A stretch of DNA of 64,000 bases from JAEZBP01 sp963832725 (GCA_963832725.1 CAWHVG010000003.1:1302001-1366000); one strand, 5' to 3'. Positions 36,122 to 46,017 are shown, counted from the stretch's first letter. Notes: generated by a model from the letters alone, not told the origin. A program made the numbers and translations.

Positions 36122-37529
36122 TCACTGGTTGCGGTGGAAGACGATCGGGTAGTGCACCTCCACCGGCGCCTCCGGGCCCGCCGCGACCCGAACGCGCGCC
36201 AGCGTCCGCACCGTGCACGCCTCCAGTGACTCCGATCCGGTGGTGTTCTCCTCGGCGTGGACGTGCGAGACGCTCCCCACGGGCATCACGGTGAGCGCGA
36301 GAATCGATCCGGCCTTCGAGGTCCGGGTTTCCGCGCGTCAGCTCGTGCTCGTAGCAGTGGCGCACCGCGCTCATTCGCCCGCGCAGGGCGCGAAGCAGGG
36401 CGCGCGAGTCGAACTCCGGCGAGAATTCGTCGATGCAGTGGTCGCAGGTGCCCTGCACGCTCATGTGAATGGTCCGCTCGACCATCTCCGGACCCTCGCT
36501 CGCTCTGCCCGTGCGGGTCGCCACGAGCGTGCCGATGCCGCGCTCGCCGTCGCAGTGCACGCATCCGGTGCCGGGTCGCTCGGTCAACGTGCCGGAGTGC
36601 TCGTTGGTCGCCACGGCTTGTCGGTCGAGCAGCGACTCCGCGCTGGGCAGCTCGGCGCCATCCTCGAGCATCCGCCGGAGGTTCCCGCCGCTCCCAATCG
36701 AGCCGAGCTGAAGCTGCACGGCATCGAGCGCGGCGCGCGCCGCCGCATCGGGATCGAGCGACGGGTTCACCTCGCTCGAACGCGGGCGAGCCGGTCCGGC
36801 GCGATGGGTGCGCTCGGTTCGGTCCGCCCGACGCGTGTCGGGGGTCTCGTCTGCGGGATGGCTCGGGTCGGTGTCGGCGCTCGGATCGAGCGGCTCCACC
36901 GGCGTTCGATGATCCGGCGGCATGGGCGGCTCGGGCGCGATCCACTGCACCACGCGTTCGGGCACCAGCACCTCTTGCACCGGCCAGTCCGCCTCGATGA
37001 GCGCCACGACGAACGCGAAGTGCAGCATCGCGCTGCCGACGGCGAAGGCGGTGAAGCGCCAGTCGGCGCGCTGCATCAGCCCTCCCCGCACCGACGCGGG
37101 CAGCGCGGGCTTGGGCCGAACGGGAGGACGCGCGACGAGCTGCAACAAGAGCGCCCGGCCGTCCTCGAGCTCGATGCGGGCGTGGGCGCCGTCGATGAGC
37201 ACGACCCTTCGTTCCTCGGACGGCGCGCCCGCGATCGGCGCCCCACCGACGCGCCCTCGCCACGCCGGCGCGAGCGTGAGGGTCCATCGCCCTCCCTCGC
37301 ACGAGGCGAGCGTTCGCGCGGGCCCCTTCGCCGGCACATCGCCGTCACCGCCGACGCGGACGACGCTCGCCGGCGACGCTGTGTGCTCGCGCTCGATGCG
37401 CCCGTCGCGGACCAGCGCCCAGCGCAGCCACCGCGCTTCGCTCGGCTTCGGCGCGACCGCGCGCATGGCGCGGGTCATGGATCCCGGACGGAGCGATACG
37501 TCCCCGCGGGCCTCGGACAGCTCGGTCAA
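36122..37529 (-). CDS. AgmX/PglI C-terminal domain protein (frameshift)
   Basis: About 468 residues. A TTG start at 37529 is supported by GGAGG 6 bases upstream. The N-terminal 140 residues resemble a small sensor or FHA-like beta domain; a transmembrane helix FTAFAVGSAMLHFAFVVALI lies near residue 165, then a Pro/Asp/Arg-rich linker. Two CxxC pairs (CVHC and CDHC) occur in the periplasmic part. The C-terminal domain RGRMSAVRHCYEHELTRG is the AgmX/PglI type linked to gliding motility and TonB-like complexes in myxobacteria. The frame breaks at GAATC 36301-36305; removing one base gives GRIDLALTVMPVGSVSHVHA and the family ending VEVHYPIVFHRNQ. Confidence 0.82.
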
Positions 37530-37709
37530 AGCACACCTCCCTCGATGGCGGCGAGCCGTGACGCCCGCTGCGCCGGCGCCCCGCTACGAGGCGCTCACGG
37601 GTCGGTCTGACAGCGAGCCTCCGGCGAGGTTCCGCGGCGGCGTGCGATTGGGCGAACGAGGCCCTCCCGCGGCATCCGCGGCGCGCGCCTCGACCGGGAT
37701 CGAAGGCTC

Positions 37710-39125
37710 TCAGCCCTCGTCTTCGGCCTTCGGGGCGGCGTCGGCCTCGCGCTTGGCCATCAAGAGCGGCATCACGTAAGGGAAGCCGACGCGCATCGCA
37801 TCGATGTCGGGGTCGATCTGCCCGACCAGCCAGAACATCAACACCGACGCGCGCTCCACGTAGAACCAGCCCTCCGGGTAGGTCACCGCCCGCATCAGCT
37901 CGCGGAGCTCCTCGCGCGCGACCTCCGGATCGGCCAGCTCCTCCAGCTCCTTCTGGCTGGCCCGCATCAGCGCGCCGGGCGTTCGGTCCTGGATGCGCAT
38001 CAGCTTCGAGAAGTAGGTCATCACCGTCTTCTCGAGCAGCTCGCGATTGCCCAGCTCGGACACGAAGCCCATGCGGTAGAAGCCGCGCAGCAGAAGATCG
38101 GCGTCCCCGTCGAAGACGCCCTGCAGCACCTCGACCATGCCGTCCACCATCTCCTGATGGACCTCGCTGACGGCCCCGAAGTCCAGGATCACGATCTTCG
38201 GGCGCGACGGCTTGCGCCCGGTCTGGACGAGGAAGTTCCCGGGATGCGGATCGGCGTGGAAGAGGCGGTGGACGAAGACCTGCTCGTAGAACGACTCCAC
38301 CAGCCGAATGGCCACCGCGTGCGGGTCGATGCCGTGCTCGGGCATCTCGTCCACGTGGCTGATCTTCAGCCCCTCCATGAAGGTCATCGTGAGCACGTTC
38401 GACGTCGTCAGCTCGTGCACCACCTCGGGGAAGAGGATGTCCTTCTGGCGCGCGAAGTTCTGCGCCATCGCCTCCATCATGCGTGCTTCGTGGAGGTAGT
38501 CGGTCTCGCGGCGGAGGAGATCGACGAGCGCCTCGTGCACCTTCTCGATGTTGCGCACCGGGACGAACCACTCGTAGACGCGCACGGCGATGCGGAGCAC
38601 CCGCATGTCGACCTTGATGACGTCGCGGATGCCCGGGTAGAGCACCTTCACCGCCACCTTGCGGCCGTCGGCGAGCCAGGCTTCGTGGACCTGGCCGAGC
38701 GACGCGGCGGCGATGGGGTGCTGCTCGATGCGCTCGTAGAGCTCGTCCGGCGTGCGGCCGAAGTCCTCGAAGAAGGTGTGCGCGAGCTCTTCGAAGGGGC
38801 GCGGCGGGACCTGATCCTGCAGCGACTCGAGCTCCTTCGTGTACACGCGCGGCAAGAAGCCGCCCATGATCGAGAGCACCTGCCCGAGCTTGATGTAGAC
38901 GCCGCGCAGCCGGAGCGTCGCGCGCAACAGACGCCGCGCGTTGACCAGGTCCACCCGCTTGCGGCGCCGCCAGAGCCATTCGGGCAAACGCACCTCGTCG
39001 CGCCCGGTCTCGGGGTTGCGCTCGTAGGTGCGCAAGAGCTGCCCGAGCCCCAGCTGCACCATGTAGCTGGCGAAGATGATCCCGAAGATCCAGAGGGCCC
39101 GGATCAGCCGAACGAAGAGCTTCAT
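37710..39125 (-). CDS. ABC1/AarF (UbiB-family) kinase-like protein
   Basis: A 471-residue atypical kinase of the ABC1/UbiB family, usually required for quinone or lipid metabolism. The family motif KLGQVLSIMGGFLP (KxGQ) is at about residues 98-111, the Ala-rich nucleotide loop is AAASLGQVHEAWLADG, followed by VAVKVLYPGI and the catalytic HADPHPGNFLV with VILDFGAVS. The N-terminus holds a hydrophobic helix (ALWIFGIIFASYMVQLGLG). The start is the ATG at 39125. It appears to be a single-gene unit. Confidence 0.92.
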   Translation of the reverse strand: MKLFVRLIRALWIFGIIFASYMVQLGLGQLLRTYERNPETGRDEVRLPEWLWRRRKRVDLVNARRLLRATLRLRGVYIKLGQVLSIMGGFLPRVYTKELESLQDQVPPRPFEELAHTFFEDFGRTPDELYERIEQHPIAAASLGQVHEAWLADGRKVAVKVLYPGIRDVIKVDMRVLRIAVRVYEWFVPVRNIEKVHEALVDLLRRETDYLHEARMMEAMAQNFARQKDILFPEVVHELTTSNVLTMTFMEGLKISHVDEMPEHGIDPHAVAIRLVESFYEQVFVHRLFHADPHPGNFLVQTGRKPSRPKIVILDFGAVSEVHQEMVDGMVEVLQGVFDGDADLLLRGFYRMGFVSELGNRELLEKTVMTYFSKLMRIQDRTPGALMRASQKELEELADPEVAREELRELMRAVTYPEGWFYVERASVLMFWLVGQIDPDIDAMRVGFPYVMPLLMAKREADAAPKAEDEG

Positions 39126-39281
39126 GCGCCGCGGGTCGCGAGGCTAGCACGCGCGCCGCGTCCGCACCGCGACCCGTGGCGAAGTGTCCGGGCGGACGCG
39201 TTGCACACCAATTCACTCAAGTTTACATCGCCGGCTTTGCCCACAAAACATGACAACCAAAGACATTCACGCGTGTCCAGG

Positions 39282-39310
39282 TTGACAATCGGGAGAGCGT
39301 CCCGGAGGAT
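39282..39310 (+). promoter_or_regulatory. Candidate promoter of cysH
   Basis: TTGACA (39282) is followed after 17 bases by GAGGAT (39305), in the only markedly AT-rich stretch nearby (39205-39290). The -10 is a poor match, so this is tentative. Confidence 0.3.
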
Positions 39311-39333
39311 CCGAGCGTCACACGCGAGGCATC

Positions 39334-40093
39334 ATGCAAGCGCTCGAGCTGGTCCCGGAGCCGGACACCATCGAATCTCGAAGAGGCGAACGCGTCGCTC
39401 GCCGGCAAGGACGCCGAGGACGTGATCGCGTGGGCGTTCGAGACCTTCGGCGAGCGGCTGGTGATGAGCTCGAGCTTCGGCGCGCACTCCGCCGTGATGC
39501 TCCACCTCGCGACGCGCGTGGCGCCGGGCATCCCGGTCATCTTCCTGGACACCGGTTACCTCTTCCCCGAGACCTACCAGTTCGCCGAAGCGCTGCGCGA
39601 GCGCTTCGATCTGAGGCTCGAGGTCTACAACCCGCGCATGACCGCGGCGCGGCAGGAGGCGCTCTTCGGCCGGCTCTGGGACGGCGACGAGGAAGAGCTG
39701 CGCCGCTATCAGCGGATCAACAAGCTCGAGCCGATGCAGAGAGCGCTCACGGAGCTGGACGCCGCCGCCTGGCTGGCGGGCCTCCGGGCCGAGCAGACCG
39801 CGTTCCGCGCGGGCCTCCGCAAGGTCGAGCTGCAGGACGGCACCTACAAGATCCACCCGATCCTCGACTGGACCAAGGACGAGGTCGAGGCCTACCTCGA
39901 CGCGCACGAGCTGCCTTTTCATCCGCTCTACGCGTGGGGCTACAAGTCGATCGGCGACGTGCACTCGACCGTGCCGGTGGATCCGGACGACGACGATCGC
40001 GCCGGCCGGCGGCTCGGCGAGAAGCGCGAATGCGGCATCCACCTCCCCGGCTCCGAGGAGGAGGAAGCCAGCCGCAAGTCGAGCGGGCTCTGA
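39334..40093 (+). CDS. cysH: Phosphoadenylyl-sulfate reductase (frameshift near start)
   Basis: About 252 residues after repair. It reduces PAPS (or APS) to sulfite in assimilatory sulfate reduction. Motifs are VMSSSFGAHSAVML (PP-loop), PVIFLDTGYLFPETY, DGTYKIHPILDWTKDEVEAY and the C-terminal KRECGIHLP with the catalytic Cys near residue 233. No other CC...CxxC iron-sulfur motif is present, which favours the thioredoxin-dependent PAPS type and fits the cysC at 22.1 kb. The frame breaks at GAATC 39373-39377; deleting one A gives TIDLEEANASLAGKDAEDVI. The stop lies in a 26-bp tandem duplication. Confidence 0.92.
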
Positions 40094-40140
40094 CGGGTCG
40101 TTGCAGTTCGGGCTTCTGACGGGTCGTTGCAGTTCGGGCT
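40089..40140 (+). repeat. 26-bp tandem duplication spanning the cysH stop
   Basis: Two perfect copies of a 26-base unit (40089-40114 and 40115-40140) begin TCTGACGGGTCG, so each copy contains a TGA. The second copy ends on the last base of the convergent glycosyltransferase's stop codon. Confidence 0.92.
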
Positions 40141-41141
40141 CAGGCCGCGCAGACGAAGTCGTCGCCCTCGACGAAGCCGCGCCCGCGTAGCTCCTGGCGC
40201 ACCAGCTCTCGCGCGCCGCGCGCGCCGACCGCGACCACCACCGTGTGCTCCGCCGCCACCAACGCGCTCACGTCGCGGATTGGCGCCCCGCGCGCCGTGC
40301 GGCCGAGCTTCCTCGGGTCGATGTCGATGAAGAGCGACGCCTTCACCCCGTGCGGCTCGAGCGCGCGCGCCAGCCGCTTGCCGGTCGCGCCGGCGCCCCA
40401 GATGGCCACCGGACGCCCTCGGGCGAGCAGCGCGGGCGCGAGGAACGCGGCGCGGGCCGCGCGGAGCGCCTCGGGCGTGTAGCGATCGCTGGTGAAGGTC
40501 GCGCTGGACGCCCGCTGGCGCCAGCGGAAGAGCACCTCCGGCACTTTGGCGAGCTGCCAGCCCGCCGCGTGCAACCGCAGCCAGAGGTCGTAGTCCTCCG
40601 CCCAGCCCGCGTCGCGCCAGCCGCCGACGCTCTCCAGGGCCTCGCGGCGGAGCATCACCGAGGGATGACAGAGAGGGCTCTCCACGAAGAGATTGCGCGC
40701 GTGCTCGGCCGGCGAGACGAGACCGTTCTGCCATTCGACGTAGCGGCGCATCCCCTCGCCCACCTCGCCGAAGAGCGCGACCTGCGTGCCGAGCCCGCCG
40801 ACCCGCGGCGAGCACACCAGCGCGTCGAGCTGGCGGGCCAAGCGGTCCTCGAGCGAGACGTCGTCCGCGTCCATGCGAGCCACGAACGCCCCGGCGGCCC
40901 GCGTCCGCCCGAGCTCGAGCGCCGCCACCAACCCCGCGCCTCCGCTCGAGAGCGGCCTCACCCTCTCGTCCCGCGCCGCCAGCCCCGCCATCACTCGCGG
41001 CCCCTCGTCGGAGGAGCCGTCGTCGATGGCCAAGAGCTCCAGCGCCACGCCGCGCTGCGTCAGCACGCTCGCCACCGCCTCCCGCAGCGTGTCGGCCGCG
41101 TCGCGGTAGGGCATCACCACGGAGACGAGAGGCGTGCTCAT
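40140..41141 (-). CDS. Family 2 glycosyltransferase with C-terminal Rossmann-like domain
   Basis: A 333-residue GT-A fold transferase. It starts MSTPLVSVVMPYRDAADTLR, with LLAIDDGSSDE binding the sugar nucleotide and FVARMDADDVSLEDRL supplying the DxD metal site. AEDYDLWLRL is the usual acceptor-side motif. After residue 230 a second domain begins (RPVAIWGAGATGKRLARALE), resembling the nucleotide-binding domain of sugar-modifying enzymes. The acceptor is unknown; cell-surface polysaccharide synthesis is likely for the family. An upstream start at 41177 is less likely. Confidence 0.87.
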   Translation of the reverse strand: MSTPLVSVVMPYRDAADTLREAVASVLTQRGVALELLAIDDGSSDEGPRVMAGLAARDERVRPLSSGGAGLVAALELGRTRAAGAFVARMDADDVSLEDRLARQLDALVCSPRVGGLGTQVALFGEVGEGMRRYVEWQNGLVSPAEHARNLFVESPLCHPSVMLRREALESVGGWRDAGWAEDYDLWLRLHAAGWQLAKVPEVLFRWRQRASSATFTSDRYTPEALRAARAAFLAPALLARGRPVAIWGAGATGKRLARALEPHGVKASLFIDIDPRKLGRTARGAPIRDVSALVAAEHTVVVAVGARGARELVRQELRGRGFVEGDDFVCAA

Positions 41142-41308
41142 CGAACGCGAGCGTGCACCGCCTCCGCCGTCCCGCAACTCACCACGGCGGCGCGCGCCCC
41201 GTTCGGTCGTGCTGGTCGTCGATCAGCGTCGACGCCGCGCGCCGAGTCGTCCCGGCTCGTGTCGGGGCTCCGCGCCGATATCCGCGGAGCGAATCGCGCC
41301 GCGATGCG

Positions 41309-42932
41309 TCAGAGCAAGCCGGGGTTGAGCGTGCCCTTCGGGTCGAGAGAGCGCTTCGCCGCCCGCAGCACCTCGGCGAAGAGCGCGGGGCGCTGGCGAT
41401 CGATCCACGGGCGGTGCATCCGACCGACGGCGTGATGGTGGGTGATCGTGCCGCCGTGGGCGGCGAGGGCCTCGCTGGCGGCCGCCTTGATCTCCGCCCA
41501 CTGCGAGAGCTCCGAGCCGCGGCGCGCCGGCGCCAGGAAGGTGAAGTAGGGCGCCGCTCCGTCCGGATACACATGCGTGAGGCGGCAGGTGACGATGCCC
41601 CTTCCGGCGACGGCCTTCATCGCCGCGCGGACGCCGTGGATCACCGCCCGATGCAGCTCCTCCAGTCGGTCCCAGGTGCACGCCGTCTCGAACGTGTCGG
41701 CGATCACGCCGAGGCTGACCATGGAGTTGAGCAGGTAGGGCGCGTCCAGAAACGCCTGGCGCCATCGATCGGCGGCGCCGTCGGCCGCGGCTCGGGCGGC
41801 GTGAGGAAGGCTCTTCTTGTAGGTCGCGCCATCCCGGCAGACGCCACCGTGATCGCGCACGATCTCCAGCGCGCGCTCCATCCGCGCCTCGACCGGATGA
41901 TCGGCGGACTCGAACCCGAGCAGCAGCACGTTGCTGCCGTCGGTCGCCACCCGGTTGATCAACGCCTCCCGGTCATCGAGGAGCCGGCAGTTCTCCGGCG
42001 AAAGACCCGACTGCGCGAGCGCCCGCGTGGCGGCGAAGGCGTCCGAGAGCGCGGTGAAGCGCACGGACGCGCTCGCGCGAAAGACGGGCCGTGGCCGGAC
42101 GCGCACCCAGGCCTCGGTGATCACCCCGAGCGCGCCCTCGGAGCCGAGCACCAGCCGATCGGGGCTCGGCCCCGCCCCCGACGCGGGCAGGCGACGCGAC
42201 TCGAAGACGCCGCGCGGCGTGAGCATGCGGGTGGACTCCACCAGGTCGTCGATGTGCGTCTCGCGCGTCGCGAAGTGCCCGCCGGCCCGGGTCGCGATCC
42301 AGCCGCCCAGCGTCGAGAGCTCGAAGCTCTGCGGATAGAAGCGCAGCGTCAAACCGTGCTCGCGGAGCTGCGCCTCGAGCCGCGGTCCCGTCGCACCGGC
42401 CTCGATGCGCGCGGCGCGCGAGACCGCGTCGACCTCCACCACCCGATTGAGCCCGCGCAGGTCGAGGCAGATGACGCCGGCGAACGCGTCACGCGACTCG
42501 ACCTCCACTCCGCCGACGACCGACGTCCCGCCGCCGAAGGGCACGACTGCGTAGCCCGCCTCGTCGGCCCACTCGAGGGCGCGCGCGACCTGCTCCTCGC
42601 TCTTCGGCGTGAGCACGAGATTCGGGCGCCGACTCGAAGTCACCGGCGAAGCCGCGGACGATGTCGCGGTACGCGCGGCCGTGAGCGCGGGTCGCGCGCT
42701 GCCGAGGATTGGCCGTGCTGACCGAGACCGCCGCATCCGGCGGCGCGATCCGACAGGGCGCCACCCTGGCCTGCTCGTGAGGCACCGGCTCGCGCACCTC
42801 GAGCTCTTCGAACCCGGTGAAGAGCTTCACCTGCGAGGCGAACATCGCTCGCGTATCCCGGTCCGGGAAGCGGTCCTCGTATCCCCAACCCCAAGGGCTC
42901 CATCGGCGCTGCATCGGCGACCAGTGGGTCAC
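41309..42932 (-). CDS. FAD-binding oxidase, alkyl-DHAP synthase-like (frameshift)
   Basis: About 540 residues after repair, in the VAO/FAD-linked oxidase family and closest by motif to alkyldihydroxyacetonephosphate synthase, the ether-lipid-forming enzyme. It opens WSPWGWGYEDRF, then has the FAD motif VVPFGGGTSVVGGVEVE, YPQSFELSTLGGWIATRAGG, DRLVLGSEGALGVITEAWVR, and near the C-terminus the AGPS-like THHHAVGRMHRPW and LDPKGTLNPG. The frame breaks at GATTC 42619-42623; removing one base gives APDLVLTPKSEEQVARAL. The GTG at 42932 has GGAG upstream; an ATG at 42914 is possible. Myxobacteria are known to make ether lipids, which fits. Confidence 0.8.
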
Positions 42933-43113
42933 GACGGCTCCGTGATGTCCAGCCCGCGCGGACACGGGCCGCGGCGTGCGAGGGCCTCGAGCTCGATCGC
43001 CAGACCGGACCGATGCCCCCGCCGAGACGCGTCCAGCCGCGTGCGGGGCCGCGTCCATGGCGACGAGCGGAAGCGCCGATGGGGTCCGGATCCGCCCCTT
43101 CGATCGGCGACGT

Positions 43114-43368
43114 TCAGCCGAGCGCTTCGCGCAATCGTTCGCGGTGCGTGCGGCGCAGGTTGGTCATGCGGACCCGCACGTCGAAGCGGTCGTCCTCGCG
43201 CCTCTTGCTGCCGACGGTCTTTCCGCCGAGCTCCACGGACTCGCCGTCGAGCTCCGCCACGAACTCGATGGGCGCGCCCGGCGCGAACGCACGCGGGAGG
43301 ATCAACGAGAGCACCTCTCCCTCGAAGCGCACGGCCTCACCCGCGTCCTCGCCGAGCCGGATCTTCAT
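43114..43368 (-). CDS. Small hypothetical protein coupled to smpB
   Basis: An 84-residue protein with an ATG overlapping the smpB stop (ATGA). The sequence (MKIRLGEDAGEAVRFEGEVL, then GGKTVGSKRREDDRFDVRVR) has a short beta-barrel character that might be PilZ-like, but the RxxxR/DxSxxG motifs are absent, so I do not assign it. Confidence 0.6.
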   Translation of the reverse strand: MKIRLGEDAGEAVRFEGEVLSLILPRAFAPGAPIEFVAELDGESVELGGKTVGSKRREDDRFDVRVRMTNLRRTHRERLREALG

Positions 43369-43844
43369 CGGCCCTTCCCCATCGCCGCGCGGGCCTCCTT
43401 CAGATCGACCTCCCGCTTGAGCTCCTCGCGCCGGTCGCCGACGCGCTTGCCCTTGCCGAGGCCGAGCTCGACCTTCGCGTAGCCGCCTTTGAAGTACACC
43501 GAGAGCGGGACGATGGTGTAGCCCTTGGCCGTCAGGCGGCCCTCCCAGCGCTCGATCTCGCGGCGGTTGAGCAGGAGCTTGCGGCTCCGCTTGGGCTCGT
43601 GGCCGAACGCGCCGGCGTGCTCGTAGGGCGCGATGTGCATCTTGTGGAGCACCATCTCGCCCTGATCGACGCTCGCGTAGGCGCCCTCGAGGTCGGCGCG
43701 CCGGAGGCGCATGCTCTTCACCTCGGAGCCCATGAGCACCATGCCGGCCTCCACGCGCTCCTCGATGTCGTACATCTTCGTCGCCTTGGGGTTGCGGCAA
43801 ACGAGGATCTCGCCCGGGGTCTCCTGCTTTTTCTTCTTGCTCAT
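43365..43844 (-). CDS. smpB: SsrA-binding protein SmpB
   Basis: A 159-residue SmpB, the protein partner of tmRNA in ribosome rescue. It begins MSKKKKQETPGEILVCRNPK, with YDIEERVEAGMVLMGSEVKS, the conserved AHIAPYEHAG-type segment (HIAPYEHAGAFGHEPKRSRK) and LLLNRREIERWEGRLTAKGY. The basic tail KGKRVGDRREELKREVDLKE is the part that enters the mRNA channel. I see no ssrA gene in the window. The start is chosen at 43844 rather than 43868. Confidence 0.95.
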   Translation of the reverse strand: MSKKKKQETPGEILVCRNPKATKMYDIEERVEAGMVLMGSEVKSMRLRRADLEGAYASVDQGEMVLHKMHIAPYEHAGAFGHEPKRSRKLLLNRREIERWEGRLTAKGYTIVPLSVYFKGGYAKVELGLGKGKRVGDRREELKREVDLKEARAAMGKGR

Positions 43845-43881
43845 CGGGGGGAGGCGGAGTGTTAGCACATCGGGGCGCGCC

Positions 43882-43978
43882 GCTCCTCGGCGATGCTCGC
43901 GGCGGCTCGCGGTGTCGAATCACGCATCGAGACCGACGGCACTCCGACGCGCTCGGTCCAGGTCCCTGATCAGCGCTC
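43882..43978 (+). repeat. Interspersed repeat, copy A
   Basis: About 97 bases with partial identity to 53731-53819. Shared blocks include CTCCTCG-CGATGC, GTCGA, CACGCATC, CTCCGAC, GCTCGGTCCAGG and TCAGCGCTC in the same order and orientation. It lies between smpB and the lipoprotein gene. Confidence 0.65.
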
Positions 43979-44875
43979 GGGCGCGGACCACCCGGCGGCG
44001 ATGGCCGCGCGCACCCCCTCGACCGCGTCGCGCTCGGCCGGCTGGAGGACCAGCCCGGCCAGCGCCTCGTCGTAGGCGGCGACCTGCGCCGAGGGGGTCG
44101 CGCCGCGCAGGTTGGCGAGCGCCGCCAGCTCCACGCCCAGCCGGCTCACCTCCGCGACGTCCCGCGTCCGGCGCGCCACGTCCAGCGCCGCCCTTCGTGC
44201 CTCGTGCCGGGCTCGCTCGTAGGCGATGGGCATCGCTTCGGGCGGCCAGCCGCCGTCCCGCGCCGCCAGCGCGACGCGCACGGTGGGGACGCGTTCCGGA
44301 TCCAACGCCAGCTCCGGCCAGCGCAGGACGATGATGGCCTCCATCACGCCGTCGCCGTCGACGTCCTCCAGCGCGGAAGCACAGCTCCCGGGCGACACGG
44401 CCTCGGCGTCGATCGGCGCCTCGGTGACGCGACCCTCGTCGTCGACGTGCACCACGGCGATGCAGTCGCCGTCCGGGCCGGCGCGGGCGACCACCACCTC
44501 CGGCTTCCCGTCGCCGTCGACGTCATCGTGAGGCACGTCGGGATGGAGCAAGCGCACGGCGCCGTGTCGGAGACGGACGCCGTCGGTTTCGTGGGAGTCG
44601 AGCGCCACGGCCACACCGAGCCGGGTCACCACGCGGACCGCGCGGTGGGCGTCGCGCGAGCGGACGAAGTCGACGGCCACGAAGCCGTCCCCATCGATGC
44701 GCGTGACCCTCCGGTAGCCGGCGTCCTCGAGCGTCGTGATCTCGGCGGCCGCCTCCCGCTCCAGATCCACGCCCACGCGGATCCAATCCTCCACGCGGAT
44801 CGGCGTTGGCGCGTGGGAGCAGCCGCCCGACGCCGAGAAGAGCAGCGCAGCGACGATGGTGCGACGCGAGGGCAT
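43970..44875 (-). CDS. Lipoprotein with FG-GAP-like calcium loops
   Basis: A 301-residue exported lipoprotein starting MPSRRTIVAALLFSASGGCS with a lipobox SGGC. Two Asp-rich loops, DDVDGDGKPEVVVARAG and EDVDGDGVMEAIIVLR, match the FG-GAP/EF-like calcium-binding pattern. The C-terminal third is helical (RARHEARRAALDVARRTRDV). The start at 44875 is preferred over a codon 70 residues upstream, because the signal peptide begins here. No specific function can be given. Confidence 0.68.
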   Translation of the reverse strand: MPSRRTIVAALLFSASGGCSHAPTPIRVEDWIRVGVDLEREAAAEITTLEDAGYRRVTRIDGDGFVAVDFVRSRDAHRAVRVVTRLGVAVALDSHETDGVRLRHGAVRLLHPDVPHDDVDGDGKPEVVVARAGPDGDCIAVVHVDDEGRVTEAPIDAEAVSPGSCASALEDVDGDGVMEAIIVLRWPELALDPERVPTVRVALAARDGGWPPEAMPIAYERARHEARRAALDVARRTRDVAEVSRLGVELAALANLRGATPSAQVAAYDEALAGLVLQPAERDAVEGVRAAIAAGWSAPER

Positions 44876-45152
44876 GGTGGAACGCGAACCGAACCGTAGC
44901 AGCGCCTCCGAGCGCCGGCCGATCTCGCGAGCGAGCACTCGTGAACCGACCGCCGGCGGGGCGAGGAGAGACGAATCGCAGGACATCTCGCCGCCGAGCG
45001 CCAGAGCCTGCTCGCGACCGGCCAGCGTCGAACCGCCCGCCAGCTCGACGCTGGTTCGCTCGTCCGCGAGGAGCCTCGGCACCACCCGAGGACTCGCACC
45101 CGAGCGCCGACGTGGTGTCCCCCGCTCCGCCTGCGAGCGTCCGGCCCGGACT

Positions 45153-45803
45153 TCACGACCCCGGAGCGCAGCCGCGAGGATCTTCGGCGCGCGCCAGCAC
45201 CAACGTCAGCACCCGGTCCACGCCCGCCGTCCGCAGCGCCTCGGCGCACTCGGCAAGCGTCGCGCCGGTCGTGCGAACGTCGTCGACCAGGAGCACGCGC
45301 GCGCCCGGCGCGTGGAGGGCGAGGAACGCGCCTCGGACATTGGTCGCGCGTCCGGTCGCGTCGAGCCGGGCCTGCGGCGGCGTATCCCGCACGCGTCGGA
45401 GCTCCGACGTCGAGAGCGGCACCGCCAGCGCGCCGGCGACGGGCCGAGCGAGCAGCGCCGCCTGATTGAACCCACGCCGCCTGAGCCGCGAAGGATGGAG
45501 CGGCACCGGCACCACCGCGTCCACGTCGCCGGCCACCTCGAGCGCGCGCGCCACCAACATCCTGCCGAGCACGGACGCCAGCTCCGTCCGCCGCCCGTAC
45601 TTGAGCCCCTGCACCGCCTGCGCCATCGGCCCGCCGTAGACGTAGCCCGCGAGCGCGTCGCCCACTCGCTCGCCGGGATTGAGCAGCGGCCGGCACGCCT
45701 CGCAGAACCCCTTTTCGCCAGGCGCCATCACCCCCTCGCACCCGGCGCAGAGGCGCGGCGCGACCAACTCGAGCAACCCTCGCCACACGCTGGAAAACGA
45801 CAT
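45153..45803 (-). CDS. comF: ComF-family protein (phosphoribosyltransferase-like)
   Basis: A 216-residue ComF/GntX-type protein. An N-terminal zinc-ribbon with Cys19, Cys22, Cys34 and Cys37 (RLCAGCEGVM, GFCEACRPLL) precedes a phosphoribosyltransferase fold containing PVPLHPSRLRRRGFNQAALL and VLLVDDVRTTGATLAECAEA. Family members assist DNA uptake in competent bacteria, but the biochemical reaction is unproven. The start ATG at 45803 is preceded by a G-rich site. Confidence 0.9.
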   Translation of the reverse strand: MSFSSVWRGLLELVAPRLCAGCEGVMAPGEKGFCEACRPLLNPGERVGDALAGYVYGGPMAQAVQGLKYGRRTELASVLGRMLVARALEVAGDVDAVVPVPLHPSRLRRRGFNQAALLARPVAGALAVPLSTSELRRVRDTPPQARLDATGRATNVRGAFLALHAPGARVLLVDDVRTTGATLAECAEALRTAGVDRVLTLVLARAEDPRGCAPGS

Positions 45804-46017
45804 GCCACCCCCATCGACCGTCGCCGCCTCCCGTTGCGTCGTCACCTCCCCGGCCCGCATCGAGCGAGGCGAAGACCGCGCGCCGCCCCGCCGGAACGGG
45901 GGCAGCACCGCTTCCCACCAACCGAGGCGACCCGCCGCAGCCCCGGCAACGACCCGGCCAGCCGCAACACCAGGGTGCCGGACCAAGCCATCCGTGGCGG
46001 CGCCGCGCGAAGAGCGG

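Noticed and set aside
39334..40093. APS reductase with iron-sulfur cluster
   Set aside because: The required CC and CxxC cysteines are absent; only the ECGIH cysteine is present.
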